From positions 1 to 64,000 of the forward strand of contig PMUP01000064.1 of assembly GCA_003166865.1 (NCBI GenBank): a DNA stretch of 64,000 nucleotides, read 5' to 3'. Shown piece after piece: positions 17,182 through 25,383 of this stretch. Numbering within the stretch: the first letter of the stretch is position 1; each line of letters begins with the position of its first letter. The position numbers and the translations under genes are program-made. The notes beneath the pieces were generated by a model, which did no database searches, was not told where the DNA came from, and was given only the letters and a program-made list of their open reading frames with translations. This stretch comes from Bryobacterales bacterium (lineage in GTDB: Bacteria > Acidobacteriota > Terriglobia > Bryobacterales > Bryobacteraceae).

Positions 17182-19644
17182 ATGGATACTTTCCTACCTG
17201 ACCTCAAACACTCTCTGCGCAGTTACCGCCAGAGTCCTGGCTTTACGCTCACGGCGCTGGCTACACTGGCGCTGGGAATCGGCGCCAATACAGCCGTCTT
17301 CTCGGTGGTGAACACAGTTCTGCTGAAGCCGATCCCCTACCCGGACCCGGATCGGATCGTGATGTTCATGAGCACTTGGCCGGAGGGCTCCGGACCGGGG
17401 TGTTCACCGGCAAAATTCCAGCATTATCGAGAGCAGGGGAGTGTAGTCCAGGACGCGGCGGCGTTTCGCACGGGCGCCGTCAACCTCACCGGAGGCGCGC
17501 TTCCCGAGCAGCTGAAGTACGGCCAGGTGAGCGCGGACTTTTTCCGGTTGTTTGGCGCTCCGGTGATCCGCGGGCGCGCGTTCTCGGCTGAAGAAGATCT
17601 CCCGCGCGGACCGCTGGTCGCTTTAATAGGCGAAGGGCTGTGGAAGCGGCGCTTCGGCGGCGACCCAAAAGTGATCGGAAGGACCATATCGCTGAGCGGC
17701 GAACCGTACGTAGTGGTCGGAATCGTCGGCTCCAATTTTGACACCAGTGAACTTGACGAGGCGCCCGAAGTTTGGATGCCGTTCCAACTCGATCCCAAAA
17801 CCACCGACCAGGGACACTATTTCGAAGCCGCCGGACGATTGAAACCGGGCGTGAGTTTGGCGCAGGCGCAAGCAAAGTTGAAGCTCTCGGCACAGGACTA
17901 CCGGCGCAAGTTCCCGGCCTACGGATTCAAAAATGGATTCACTGTCACGCCGTTTCAGGAGGCCTTCGTCAGCGACTCTCGCCCGATTCTGCTGGTTTTG
18001 GCGGCCGCAGTGGGGCTGGTGCTGCTGATCGCTTGCGCGAATGTCGCTAATCTGCTGCTGGTACGGGCCACGGCGCGCCGGCGCGAGATTGCGATTCGAG
18101 CCGCGATTGGCGCGGGACGAGGGCGCATCATCCGGCAACTGTTGACCGAGAGCGTCTTGTTGTCTTTGGCGGGCGGCATCTCCGGGCTCGCGATTGGACT
18201 GATCGGAATTCGGGCTTTGCTCGCGATAAATACCGCCGATCTTCCACGGCTGGGCGAGAAAGGCACGCTAGTGGGCGCCGACTGGAGGGTGCTCGCGTTT
18301 ACTCTACTGATTTCGGTGGGCACGGGAATCCTGTTTGGTCTGATTCCGGCATTGCAAAGTTCGCGAGCCGACCTGAGCGCAACTCTGAAGGAAAGCAGCG
18401 GACGGACGGGCACCGGGTTTCGCCAGAACAAGATGCGATCCGTGCTGGTGATCGCGGAGGTGGCGCTGGCGCTGGTCCTGCTGGTGGGGTCAGCGCTGTT
18501 GATCCGCACGTCGATGGCGCTGGGGGCGGTAGATCCTGGGTTCGATCCGAAGAACGTTCTGACCATGCGAATGGCGCTGACTGGGCCGCGCTTTCTGAAG
18601 GCCGACGGAGTGGAACGGATGGTGCGCGACGGCGTCACCCGGCTGCGGACACTGCCGGGAGTGGAGCTCGCCAGTGCGACCTGTTGCATTCCGCTGGAGG
18701 GCGGCTACGGCCTGGCGTTCGACATCGTCGGCAGGCCGCCGGCCAACAACGAGCCTCATACCGGCGGCGGCGGGTGGATTACCGTTTCGCCTGGATACTT
18801 TGAGGTGTTCAAGATCCCGGTGAAGCGCGGCAGAACATTTGCCGAGACCGACGACAAGGCATCTCGGCCGGTGGTGATCATCAACGAAGCGATGGCGAAG
18901 AAGTTCTGGAAGACCGGCGATCCGCTCCGAGATCAACTCATCATAGGCAAGGGCGGTATGCACGAGTTCGCCTCCGAGCCGGCTCGGCAGATCATCGGCG
19001 TAGTGGCCGACTCGCGCGATGGCGGCCTCAATCGCAATCCCGAACCAAAGATGTTCGTCCCGCAGGGGCAGATTCCGGATGAGGTGAACGCACTGAATGT
19101 GACGATATCGCCAATGTCCTGGGTGGTGCGCACCAGGGTTCGGCCCTATTCGTTGAGCAGCGCAATTCAGGAACAAATACGCCAGGTGAGCGGGCTGCCC
19201 CTGTCCGACGTTCGCACGATGAACGAAGTCGTCTCGATCTCGCTTTCGCGCCAGCGTTTCAACATGCTGCTGATGACCATCTTTGGAAGCTCGGCTTTGC
19301 TGCTGGCGGCGATCGGGATTTACGGCCTGATGGCGTACTCGGTGGAGCAGCGCACGCAGGAGATTGGGATTCGCCTGGCCCTGGGCGCGGAGACGGGCGC
19401 GGTGCGAAACATGGTGGTGGTGCAGGGCATGCGTCTGGTGCTGATCGGCGTTGCGATCGGGATCGGCTCTGCCTTCGGGCTCACGCGTTTCCTGGCGGCG
19501 TTTCTATTCGGCGTGAATGCTCGAGACCCGATGGCCTTCACTGCGATTCCGATCGCGTTGAGCTCGGTCGCGCTATTGGCGATTTGGCTGCCGGCGTTGC
19601 GGGCGAGTAGATTGGACCCGATTCAGGCGCTGCGGTACGAGTAG
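17182..19644 (+). CDS. ADOP-family (MacB-like) ABC transporter permease
   Basis: 820 residues from ATG 17182 (MDTFLPDLKHSLRSYRQSPG); an alternative in-frame ATG lies at 17149. The protein has duplicated MacB_PCD-FtsX units: N-terminal membrane helix LALGIGANTAVFSVV, large periplasmic domain, three helices about 270-400 with ANVANLLLVRATARRREIAIRAAIGA, a second periplasmic domain and a final three helices with QRTQEIGIRLALGAETG. This acidobacterial duplicated permease works with a MacB-type ATPase in export or membrane-stress functions. No ATPase is adjacent in the usual fused form; the nearest is the NatA-like protein at 20195. Confidence 0.92.
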   Translation: MDTFLPDLKHSLRSYRQSPGFTLTALATLALGIGANTAVFSVVNTVLLKPIPYPDPDRIVMFMSTWPEGSGPGCSPAKFQHYREQGSVVQDAAAFRTGAVNLTGGALPEQLKYGQVSADFFRLFGAPVIRGRAFSAEEDLPRGPLVALIGEGLWKRRFGGDPKVIGRTISLSGEPYVVVGIVGSNFDTSELDEAPEVWMPFQLDPKTTDQGHYFEAAGRLKPGVSLAQAQAKLKLSAQDYRRKFPAYGFKNGFTVTPFQEAFVSDSRPILLVLAAAVGLVLLIACANVANLLLVRATARRREIAIRAAIGAGRGRIIRQLLTESVLLSLAGGISGLAIGLIGIRALLAINTADLPRLGEKGTLVGADWRVLAFTLLISVGTGILFGLIPALQSSRADLSATLKESSGRTGTGFRQNKMRSVLVIAEVALALVLLVGSALLIRTSMALGAVDPGFDPKNVLTMRMALTGPRFLKADGVERMVRDGVTRLRTLPGVELASATCCIPLEGGYGLAFDIVGRPPANNEPHTGGGGWITVSPGYFEVFKIPVKRGRTFAETDDKASRPVVIINEAMAKKFWKTGDPLRDQLIIGKGGMHEFASEPARQIIGVVADSRDGGLNRNPEPKMFVPQGQIPDEVNALNVTISPMSWVVRTRVRPYSLSSAIQEQIRQVSGLPLSDVRTMNEVVSISLSRQRFNMLLMTIFGSSALLLAAIGIYGLMAYSVEQRTQEIGIRLALGAETGAVRNMVVVQGMRLVLIGVAIGIGSAFGLTRFLAAFLFGVNARDPMAFTAIPIALSSVALLAIWLPALRASRLDPIQALRYE

Positions 19645-19663
19645 CACGGGGGCCCTGACTTGC

Positions 19664-20158
19664 ATGAGCACGTCGATAACTGAATGGAGCACACTGCTGG
19701 CGGTTGAGGCGGGCGCCGCGGCCACGCTCACGGGCCTTGTGTTCGTCGCGCTCTCCATCAATCTGAGCAGAATTCTGGCGGTTCCAGGACTCTCGGGACG
19801 CGGAGCTGAATCGATCGTGCAATTTCTTCAGGTGTTTTTCATTTCAACCGTCGCGTTAATCCCGAGGCAGCCCGAGCCTATATTTGCGATCGAGGTCCTG
19901 GTTATCGCCGCGGCCTCTTGGGGCGCCCAATTGACGGTTCAAATTCGATATCTGAAGGTGAGAACTGGCCATCCCTGGTCCTGGTTCGTAAACCGGGCTG
20001 TAATGAGCCAGTTCGGGACCATTCCGTTCGTAGTGGCTGGAATCACCTTGCTTTCGGGCGTGCCCGGCGCAATCTACTGGCTGGTGCCGGGTTTCGTATT
20101 TTCGTTTCTGGCCGGCATCGTGAGCGCCTGGGTCCTGCTGGTGGAAATACTTCGCTAA
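19664..20158 (+). CDS. Four-helix membrane protein of unknown function
   Basis: 164 residues with four predicted membrane helices (about 10-32, 48-62, 68-85 and 112-160 as two close hydrophobic stretches). The early motif VEAGAAATLTGLVFVALSINL is shared, from memory, with uncharacterised bacterial membrane proteins of this size. No catalytic motif is visible. It sits 19 bp after the ADOP permease stop and may be co-transcribed with it. Confidence 0.7.
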   Translation: MSTSITEWSTLLAVEAGAAATLTGLVFVALSINLSRILAVPGLSGRGAESIVQFLQVFFISTVALIPRQPEPIFAIEVLVIAAASWGAQLTVQIRYLKVRTGHPWSWFVNRAVMSQFGTIPFVVAGITLLSGVPGAIYWLVPGFVFSFLAGIVSAWVLLVEILR

Positions 20159-20194
20159 TGTAAGTTTTTGGATCGCGCCGAGACTATATTGGCG

Positions 20195-20920
20195 ATGATC
20201 CAAGCCGACAGCCTTCGCAAATCCTTTGGCGGCCGCCCAGCCGTCCGCCCAGCCGTGGACGGGTTAACGTTCGCCGCAGCCGACGGCGCCATCACCGGTC
20301 TGGTAGGGCCCAACGGTTCCGGAAAAACCACAACCTTGCGCTTAATCACAGGCCTGCTGCGACCGGAAAGCGGCCAAGTTCGGGTGGACGGCATCGATCC
20401 GGCGCAAGATCCGATGGGCGCGCGCCGGCGCCTGGGCGCGCTCACTGATGGGCTGGGCAACTATCCGCGCCTCACCACTCGCGAACACTTGCGGTACTTC
20501 GGGGAGCTGCGCGGGATGCCGGCCGTCGAGCTGGAAGCGCGCACTCGCCACCTGCTCGACCTTTTCGAAATGCATGAGATTGCCGACCGCCGCGCGCAGG
20601 GATTTTCGCAAGGGGAACGCATGAAACTGGCGCTGGCGCGCGCAATCATCAACGATCCGCCGAACATCATTCTCGACGAGCCGGCGAATGGCCTGGACGT
20701 CGCGAGCGCCCGCGCCTTGCGAACGCTGCTGGAGCGCTTTCGCGATGCCGGCAAGTGCGTGCTGCTTTCCTCCCACCTGATGGCCGAGGTTGCGGCCGTC
20801 TGCAATACCGTAGTGGTGGTCGCGCGCGGCAAGGTCGTTGCTCAAGGATCGCCCGCCGAGCTGATGCGCTCAAGCAACGCACGCAGCTTGGAAGAAGCTT
20901 TCGTGGAGCTGACCGCATGA
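20195..20920 (+). CDS. ABC transporter ATP-binding protein, NatA-like
   Basis: 241 residues from ATG 20195; a TTG start at 20168 is possible but adds residues outside the family alignment. Walker A is GPNGSGKT (38-45), signature FSQGERMKLALARA, Walker B NIILDEPANGLD and the switch His in LLSSHLMAEV. The order and the downstream NatB-like permease, which overlaps by ATGA, point to an export-type pair of the ABC-2 class. The signature SQGER rather than SGGQ is usual for this class. Confidence 0.92.
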   Translation: MIQADSLRKSFGGRPAVRPAVDGLTFAAADGAITGLVGPNGSGKTTTLRLITGLLRPESGQVRVDGIDPAQDPMGARRRLGALTDGLGNYPRLTTREHLRYFGELRGMPAVELEARTRHLLDLFEMHEIADRRAQGFSQGERMKLALARAIINDPPNIILDEPANGLDVASARALRTLLERFRDAGKCVLLSSHLMAEVAAVCNTVVVVARGKVVAQGSPAELMRSSNARSLEEAFVELTA

Positions 20921-21672
20921 GAACCCATCCCTGGTTCGTAGTCTTTCACAAAGAGGTGCGCGACGGCCTGCGCGACCGCCGCTCCTTGTTTTTCGCCATG
21001 ATGTTTTGCTGGCTGGGGCCGCTGCTGGTGGGGATGCTCTGTCGTCAAGGCCCGGCGCTGGTGCTGCTGCCGGCGTTTCTTATGGTGACCGCATTCACCG
21101 GCTCCATGAACGTCGCCAACGACAGCATGGCCGGCGAACGGGAGCGTGGCTCGCTGGAACCGCTGCTGATGAATCCGGTCTCGCTCTCAGAGCTCGTGCT
21201 CGGCAAGTGGCTGGCGATTTGCGCGTTCAGCCTGGCCGGTGTCGTTCTCACTCTGCTGGTAGCGCTGGCAGTGTTGTACGCAACTCCGCTGCACGCCCGC
21301 ATGCACGCGAGCGCATTGCTCTGGATGCTGGTGGTGGCCGTCCCCCTGGTGCCGTTCGCCGCCGGCCTCGATTTGTTGATCTGCACCTTTGCGCAGACTC
21401 CCAAAGAAGGCACCTCGTATCTTGGCGTGGTTCTGTTAGCCCCGATGCTGACCGGGATGCTGGCCGAATTCTTCCCGGTGCGCTTGAGCGCCGCCATCGC
21501 CGCCGTTCCCTTGTTGGGGCAGCAGCGCATGCTGTCGGCGCTGACACGCGGCGAGATTCCGCATATCGCATGGCTCGCGTTGTCGGGCGCTTGCGCGGTG
21601 CTCTTGGGAACCGCGGCCTTGCTCGCGACGGCGCGGCTGCTGCGCTATGAGAACGTGGTCTTTGGCCGGTGA
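20917..21672 (+). CDS. ABC-2-type permease, NatB-like
   Basis: 251 residues from ATG 20917, which overlaps the ATPase stop (ATGA); the longer open frame from 20755 is an artefact of high GC. It starts with a cytoplasmic helix FVVFHKEVRDGLRDRRSLFF, then about six membrane helices, with the conserved segment ANDSMAGERERGSLEPLLMNP between helices 2 and 3, typical of Na+/ABC-2 exporters. With the gene before it, it forms a complete two-gene exporter. Substrate unknown. Confidence 0.9.
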   Translation: MRTHPWFVVFHKEVRDGLRDRRSLFFAMMFCWLGPLLVGMLCRQGPALVLLPAFLMVTAFTGSMNVANDSMAGERERGSLEPLLMNPVSLSELVLGKWLAICAFSLAGVVLTLLVALAVLYATPLHARMHASALLWMLVVAVPLVPFAAGLDLLICTFAQTPKEGTSYLGVVLLAPMLTGMLAEFFPVRLSAAIAAVPLLGQQRMLSALTRGEIPHIAWLALSGACAVLLGTAALLATARLLRYENVVFGR

Positions 21673-21703
21673 TTCAGTGTTGAACATTGCCGGTCTGGAA
21701 GCG

Positions 21704-22219
21704 ATGAGCTCGGTGGACCGGCGCGCTCTGGCGGCGCAATACGAACGCATCTTCGAGGCCCATGGCCCGGCGCTGCTGCGCCTTACGGCTTCCTACGAAG
21801 CACCGCCGCAGGCGCGCGAAGATCTGCTGCAAGAGATTCTGCTGGCCATTTGGAGAGCCCTTCCGAGTTTCCGCGGTGACTGCTCGGAGAAAACGTTCGC
21901 TTTTCGCGTGGCTCACAACCGATGTTTGACACACGTGTGGCGGCGCGGCAAGTCGCCGCAGAGCGAAGCCGAGCTGCCTGAGGTTCCGGACCCGCGGAAG
22001 AGTCCCGAAACTCTGGCCATCGACAGCCGCCGCCGCGAGACCCTGCTTGCCGCGATCCGCGCACTGCCGGTGAATTACCGCCAGGTGATCACACTTGCAT
22101 TGGAAGATATGACGCCGGCGGAGATCGCGGCCGTGCTGGGCGTCACGGAGAATAACGTAGCGGTGCGGCTGAACCGCGCCCGCAAGGCGCTGCGTTCAAT
22201 CTTGGAGGAACGCCCATGA
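21704..22219 (+). CDS. ECF-type RNA polymerase sigma factor
   Basis: About 171 residues from ATG 21704; in-frame starts at 21647 and 21677 would overlap or abut the permease. Region 2 is seen in YERIFEAHGPALLRLTASYE...DLLQEILLAIWRALPSFRG, and region 4 in LPVNYRQVITLALEDMTPAEIAAVLGVTENNVAVRLNRARKAL, the -35-binding helix-turn-helix. ECF sigma factors are usually held by an anti-sigma; the overlapping downstream membrane protein is the natural candidate but lacks a zinc-binding HxxxCxxC motif. Confidence 0.9.
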   Translation: MSSVDRRALAAQYERIFEAHGPALLRLTASYEAPPQAREDLLQEILLAIWRALPSFRGDCSEKTFAFRVAHNRCLTHVWRRGKSPQSEAELPEVPDPRKSPETLAIDSRRRETLLAAIRALPVNYRQVITLALEDMTPAEIAAVLGVTENNVAVRLNRARKALRSILEERP

Positions 22220-22788
22220 GCATGGATTTGGAACTGGCCGCGTGGCGAACAGACTGGCAGGCCCACCAACCCTCGGACGCCGCGATGCTGCGTCTGGACC
22301 CTGGCCGTCTGGTGGAGCGCGAACGCCGCAAAATGGCTCTCGGACTTTTCGGCCAGCTCTTGTTCGGCGCGGTCATGCTCGCATTTTCGGCATGGTTTGC
22401 TTCCACCCGGCCGACCTTGGAGTGGATTCTGTGGGCCGCCGTCATCTGGGCCGGGACCTTCTTCGCCGCCGGATTCGCGGTCTGGAACAAGGCCGGAACA
22501 TGGAAGGCAATGTCGCAATCGAACGCCGCGTTTCTGGATCTCTCTCGCCAGAGATGCCTGCGCGAATTGCGCGCGCTCCGTATCGGCAGATGGTTTCTGG
22601 CGGTGCAACTGGCGATTGTGGCGGCCTGGCTGTCATGGGACTACGCGGTCCGCCGTTTGCCCATGCGCCCGTATTTTTTCGCCGGCGGCGCGACCATTCT
22701 GCTGGCGGCTGCTTACCTGGAATGGTTCGCGCTTCGAGAGCGCCGCAGCCTCCGCGCGCTCGGGCGTTTGGATGAATTTGTGGACTAA
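22216..22788 (+). CDS. Membrane protein coupled to the ECF sigma factor, possible anti-sigma
   Basis: 190 residues; its ATG overlaps the sigma stop codon (ATGA), so translation is coupled. It has an amphipathic cytoplasmic N-terminus (about 1-40), then four membrane helices as two pairs (about 42-80 and 124-165). No HxxxCxxC zinc motif is present. Position argues for an anti-sigma or sensor role; sequence alone does not. Also possible is a regulated target of the sigma factor. Confidence 0.75.
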   Translation: MSMDLELAAWRTDWQAHQPSDAAMLRLDPGRLVERERRKMALGLFGQLLFGAVMLAFSAWFASTRPTLEWILWAAVIWAGTFFAAGFAVWNKAGTWKAMSQSNAAFLDLSRQRCLRELRALRIGRWFLAVQLAIVAAWLSWDYAVRRLPMRPYFFAGGATILLAAAYLEWFALRERRSLRALGRLDEFVD

Positions 22789-22831
22789 ACGGCGGATACT
22801 AGAAGAGCGTCTGTAGTAGAGAGGTAACCGG

Positions 22832-25348
22832 ATGGCGAAGCTAATGGTAATCCTGCGCGGCATGGCCCGCACACCCGTCTTTTCAGGAATCGCGATTCTT
22901 TCCCTGGCTCTGGGAATCGGGGCGAACACGGCGATGTTTTCGCTGCTCGATCAGTTCCTGCTCCGAACGCTGCCGGTGAAGAACCCCCAGGAGCTGGTGT
23001 TCCTCTACCACCCGGGGCCCGCGCAGGGCAGCGTCTCAAGCGATGAAGACGGCGGCCCGTCCTTCAGCTATCCCATGTTTCGTGAAATGCAGCGCGAGAT
23101 GCAGAAAGAGCAGACTCCGTTTTCCGGAATCGCCGGAACCCGCGCAATGCGCGCCAGCATTGCTTTCCACAATAGTGCTCTGCCCGGCGCGGCGCACCTG
23201 GTTTCGGGTAACTATTTCGAACTGCTCGGTGTCAGGGCGGCGCTGGGACGTCTCTTCACTGAAGACGACGATCGAAATGACGGCGCCGGCGGCCATCCCG
23301 TCGTGGTGCTCAGCTACAACTATTGGACCTCGCGCTTCGGAGCCGACGTTTCCGCGCTAAACCAGACCATGATCGTCAACGGTTTCCCGCTGACCATCGT
23401 GGGCGTGGCGCGCAAAGGATTCATGGGTGAGCGTCTGGGAAACCTGCCTGATATTTACGTACCCATTTCGATGAAGAAGGCGCTGACCCCGGATTGGGAC
23501 GCGTTTCAAGATCGCAAGAACTACTGGGTTACTCTGTTCGGACGCGTGAAGCCCGCCGTCACGCTAGCGCAGGCGGATGCCGCGATCAACGTAACCTATC
23601 GCGGCCAGTTGGAGAAAGATATTCAGCTTCTTAGTCATCCCAGCCAAAATCTGCTGCAGCGTTTTCGCGCTAAGAAAATCATTCTGCGTCCCGGCCAGTA
23701 CGGGCGCGGCGGCCTGCGCGACGAGAGACGGCAGCCGTTGTTGATGCTGTTGGGCATGACCGCGATGGTGCTGCTGATTTCGTGCGCGAACGTGGCCAAT
23801 CTGCAACTGGCGCGAGCCTCGGCTCGTAGCCGGGAAATCGCCGTACGCCTGGCGATAGGAGCTTCCCGCCCGCAGCTCATCCGGCAGCTCTTGCTGGAAT
23901 CGTGCATTCTGGCCGTGGCCGGCGGTGCGTTGGGGCTGGGTGCTGCCTATTGGACTCTGCGCGCCGTCATCGCCGCGCTTTCCGCCTCGAGCGGTGAGCA
24001 ATCTTTCCTGACGCCCAGCCTCGATCCGCGGGTGCTCCTATTCTGCCTGGGTCTATCGCTTCTCACCGGTCTCGCGTTTGGACTTTTCCCCGCTCTCCAA
24101 AGCACAAGACCCGACCTGGTGGCGGCGCTCAAGAGCCAGTCCGGCCAAACCGGGACGGCCGGTTCCGCCAATACGTTTCGCAAGTCGCTGGTGACCGTTC
24201 AAGTCGCCATCTCGCTTCTCCTGCTAATATCCGCCGGTCTGTTCGCGCGCACTCTGGCGAATCTTTCGAGCATCGATCTGGGAGTGCGAGTGGATCACCT
24301 GCTGACCTTCTCGATTTCGCCGAAACTCAACAAGTACACCGATCAGGGCGCCGCTCAGTTGTACGATCGGCTCACCGAGCGCCTGGCGGCGATTCCCGGG
24401 ACCCGGCTAGTTTCCGCGGCGGACACACCCGCTATCGCAGGCAGCACTAGTCGTGAAAACATCACGGTGCCGGGCTATGCGCCGCCCACCGATGAAGCCG
24501 CCGACACGAACGTCGACGCAGTGGGTGCGGATTACTTCCGCACCATGGGAATGCCGCTCATCGCGGGCCGCGAGTTCACGCCTGCCGACAACCTGGCGGC
24601 GCCGAAAGTCGCGGTGGTCAATGAAGCCTTCGTCCGCCATTTCCTGCCTGATCAAAATCCGCTGGGGCATCATTTCGCGGAGGGTGGCGCCGACAAGGTC
24701 AAACCAAACATCGAAATTGTGGGCGTAGTGAAGGATGCCAAGTACGCCGATATGCGCGAAACGCCGCCGCGCGCCCTTTACCTGCCCTATCGCCAGAACA
24801 AACGTCAGGACTCGCTGTACTTCTACCTTCGCACCGCGATTGATCCGCAGCAGATCGCCGCGCAGATTCGCCGGGAAGTAGCCGCGCTCGACTCCAACCT
24901 GCCGATCCGGGAGTTGAAAACGATGCAGGCCCAGATTGAGGAGAATCTCTTCGCCGAGCGCCTCCTTTCCTCGCTCACCGAGTCTTTCGCCGGCCTGGCG
25001 ACGGTGCTGGCGGCCATCGGATTGTACGGCGTGCTGGCGTACAATGTCTCGCGGCGGACTCGCGAGATCGGCATTCGCATGGCGCTGGGCGCGGAGGCGG
25101 GCCATGTTCGCGGACTGGTGGTCCGGGAGGTCGCAGTCATGCTGGCGATCGGTACCGCGATTGGACTGGCTTCCGCGGCAGGCGCCGGCACGCTGATTCG
25201 TTCCCAGCTCTACGGGCTGCGGTATTGGGATCCCACCATCTACGTGTCCGCCGCCGGAGTTCTGTGGCTCATCGCGCTGGCGGCTGCTTATATTCCGACG
25301 CGGAGAGCCACCAACGTCGATCCGATGATCGCGCTGCGAGACGAATGA
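22832..25348 (+). CDS. ADOP-family (MacB-like) ABC transporter permease
   Basis: 838 residues, with the same duplicated architecture as the protein at 17182: first helix LSLALGIGANTAMFSLLDQF, the ANVANLQLARASARSREIAVRLAIGA coupling region, two periplasmic MacB_PCD domains and a final SRRTREIGIRMALGAEAG helix region. The two ADOP proteins share only family-level similarity, so they are not a recent duplication. It lies 43 bp after the sigma/anti-sigma-like pair on the same strand; in Acidobacteria a sigma or PadR regulator next to an ADOP gene is common, which suggests it may be the regulated target. Confidence 0.92.
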   Translation: MAKLMVILRGMARTPVFSGIAILSLALGIGANTAMFSLLDQFLLRTLPVKNPQELVFLYHPGPAQGSVSSDEDGGPSFSYPMFREMQREMQKEQTPFSGIAGTRAMRASIAFHNSALPGAAHLVSGNYFELLGVRAALGRLFTEDDDRNDGAGGHPVVVLSYNYWTSRFGADVSALNQTMIVNGFPLTIVGVARKGFMGERLGNLPDIYVPISMKKALTPDWDAFQDRKNYWVTLFGRVKPAVTLAQADAAINVTYRGQLEKDIQLLSHPSQNLLQRFRAKKIILRPGQYGRGGLRDERRQPLLMLLGMTAMVLLISCANVANLQLARASARSREIAVRLAIGASRPQLIRQLLLESCILAVAGGALGLGAAYWTLRAVIAALSASSGEQSFLTPSLDPRVLLFCLGLSLLTGLAFGLFPALQSTRPDLVAALKSQSGQTGTAGSANTFRKSLVTVQVAISLLLLISAGLFARTLANLSSIDLGVRVDHLLTFSISPKLNKYTDQGAAQLYDRLTERLAAIPGTRLVSAADTPAIAGSTSRENITVPGYAPPTDEAADTNVDAVGADYFRTMGMPLIAGREFTPADNLAAPKVAVVNEAFVRHFLPDQNPLGHHFAEGGADKVKPNIEIVGVVKDAKYADMRETPPRALYLPYRQNKRQDSLYFYLRTAIDPQQIAAQIRREVAALDSNLPIRELKTMQAQIEENLFAERLLSSLTESFAGLATVLAAIGLYGVLAYNVSRRTREIGIRMALGAEAGHVRGLVVREVAVMLAIGTAIGLASAAGAGTLIRSQLYGLRYWDPTIYVSAAGVLWLIALAAAYIPTRRATNVDPMIALRDE

Positions 25349-25383
25349 TTCCGTTCGCAACTGGATTTCGCTACGGGACTTCT

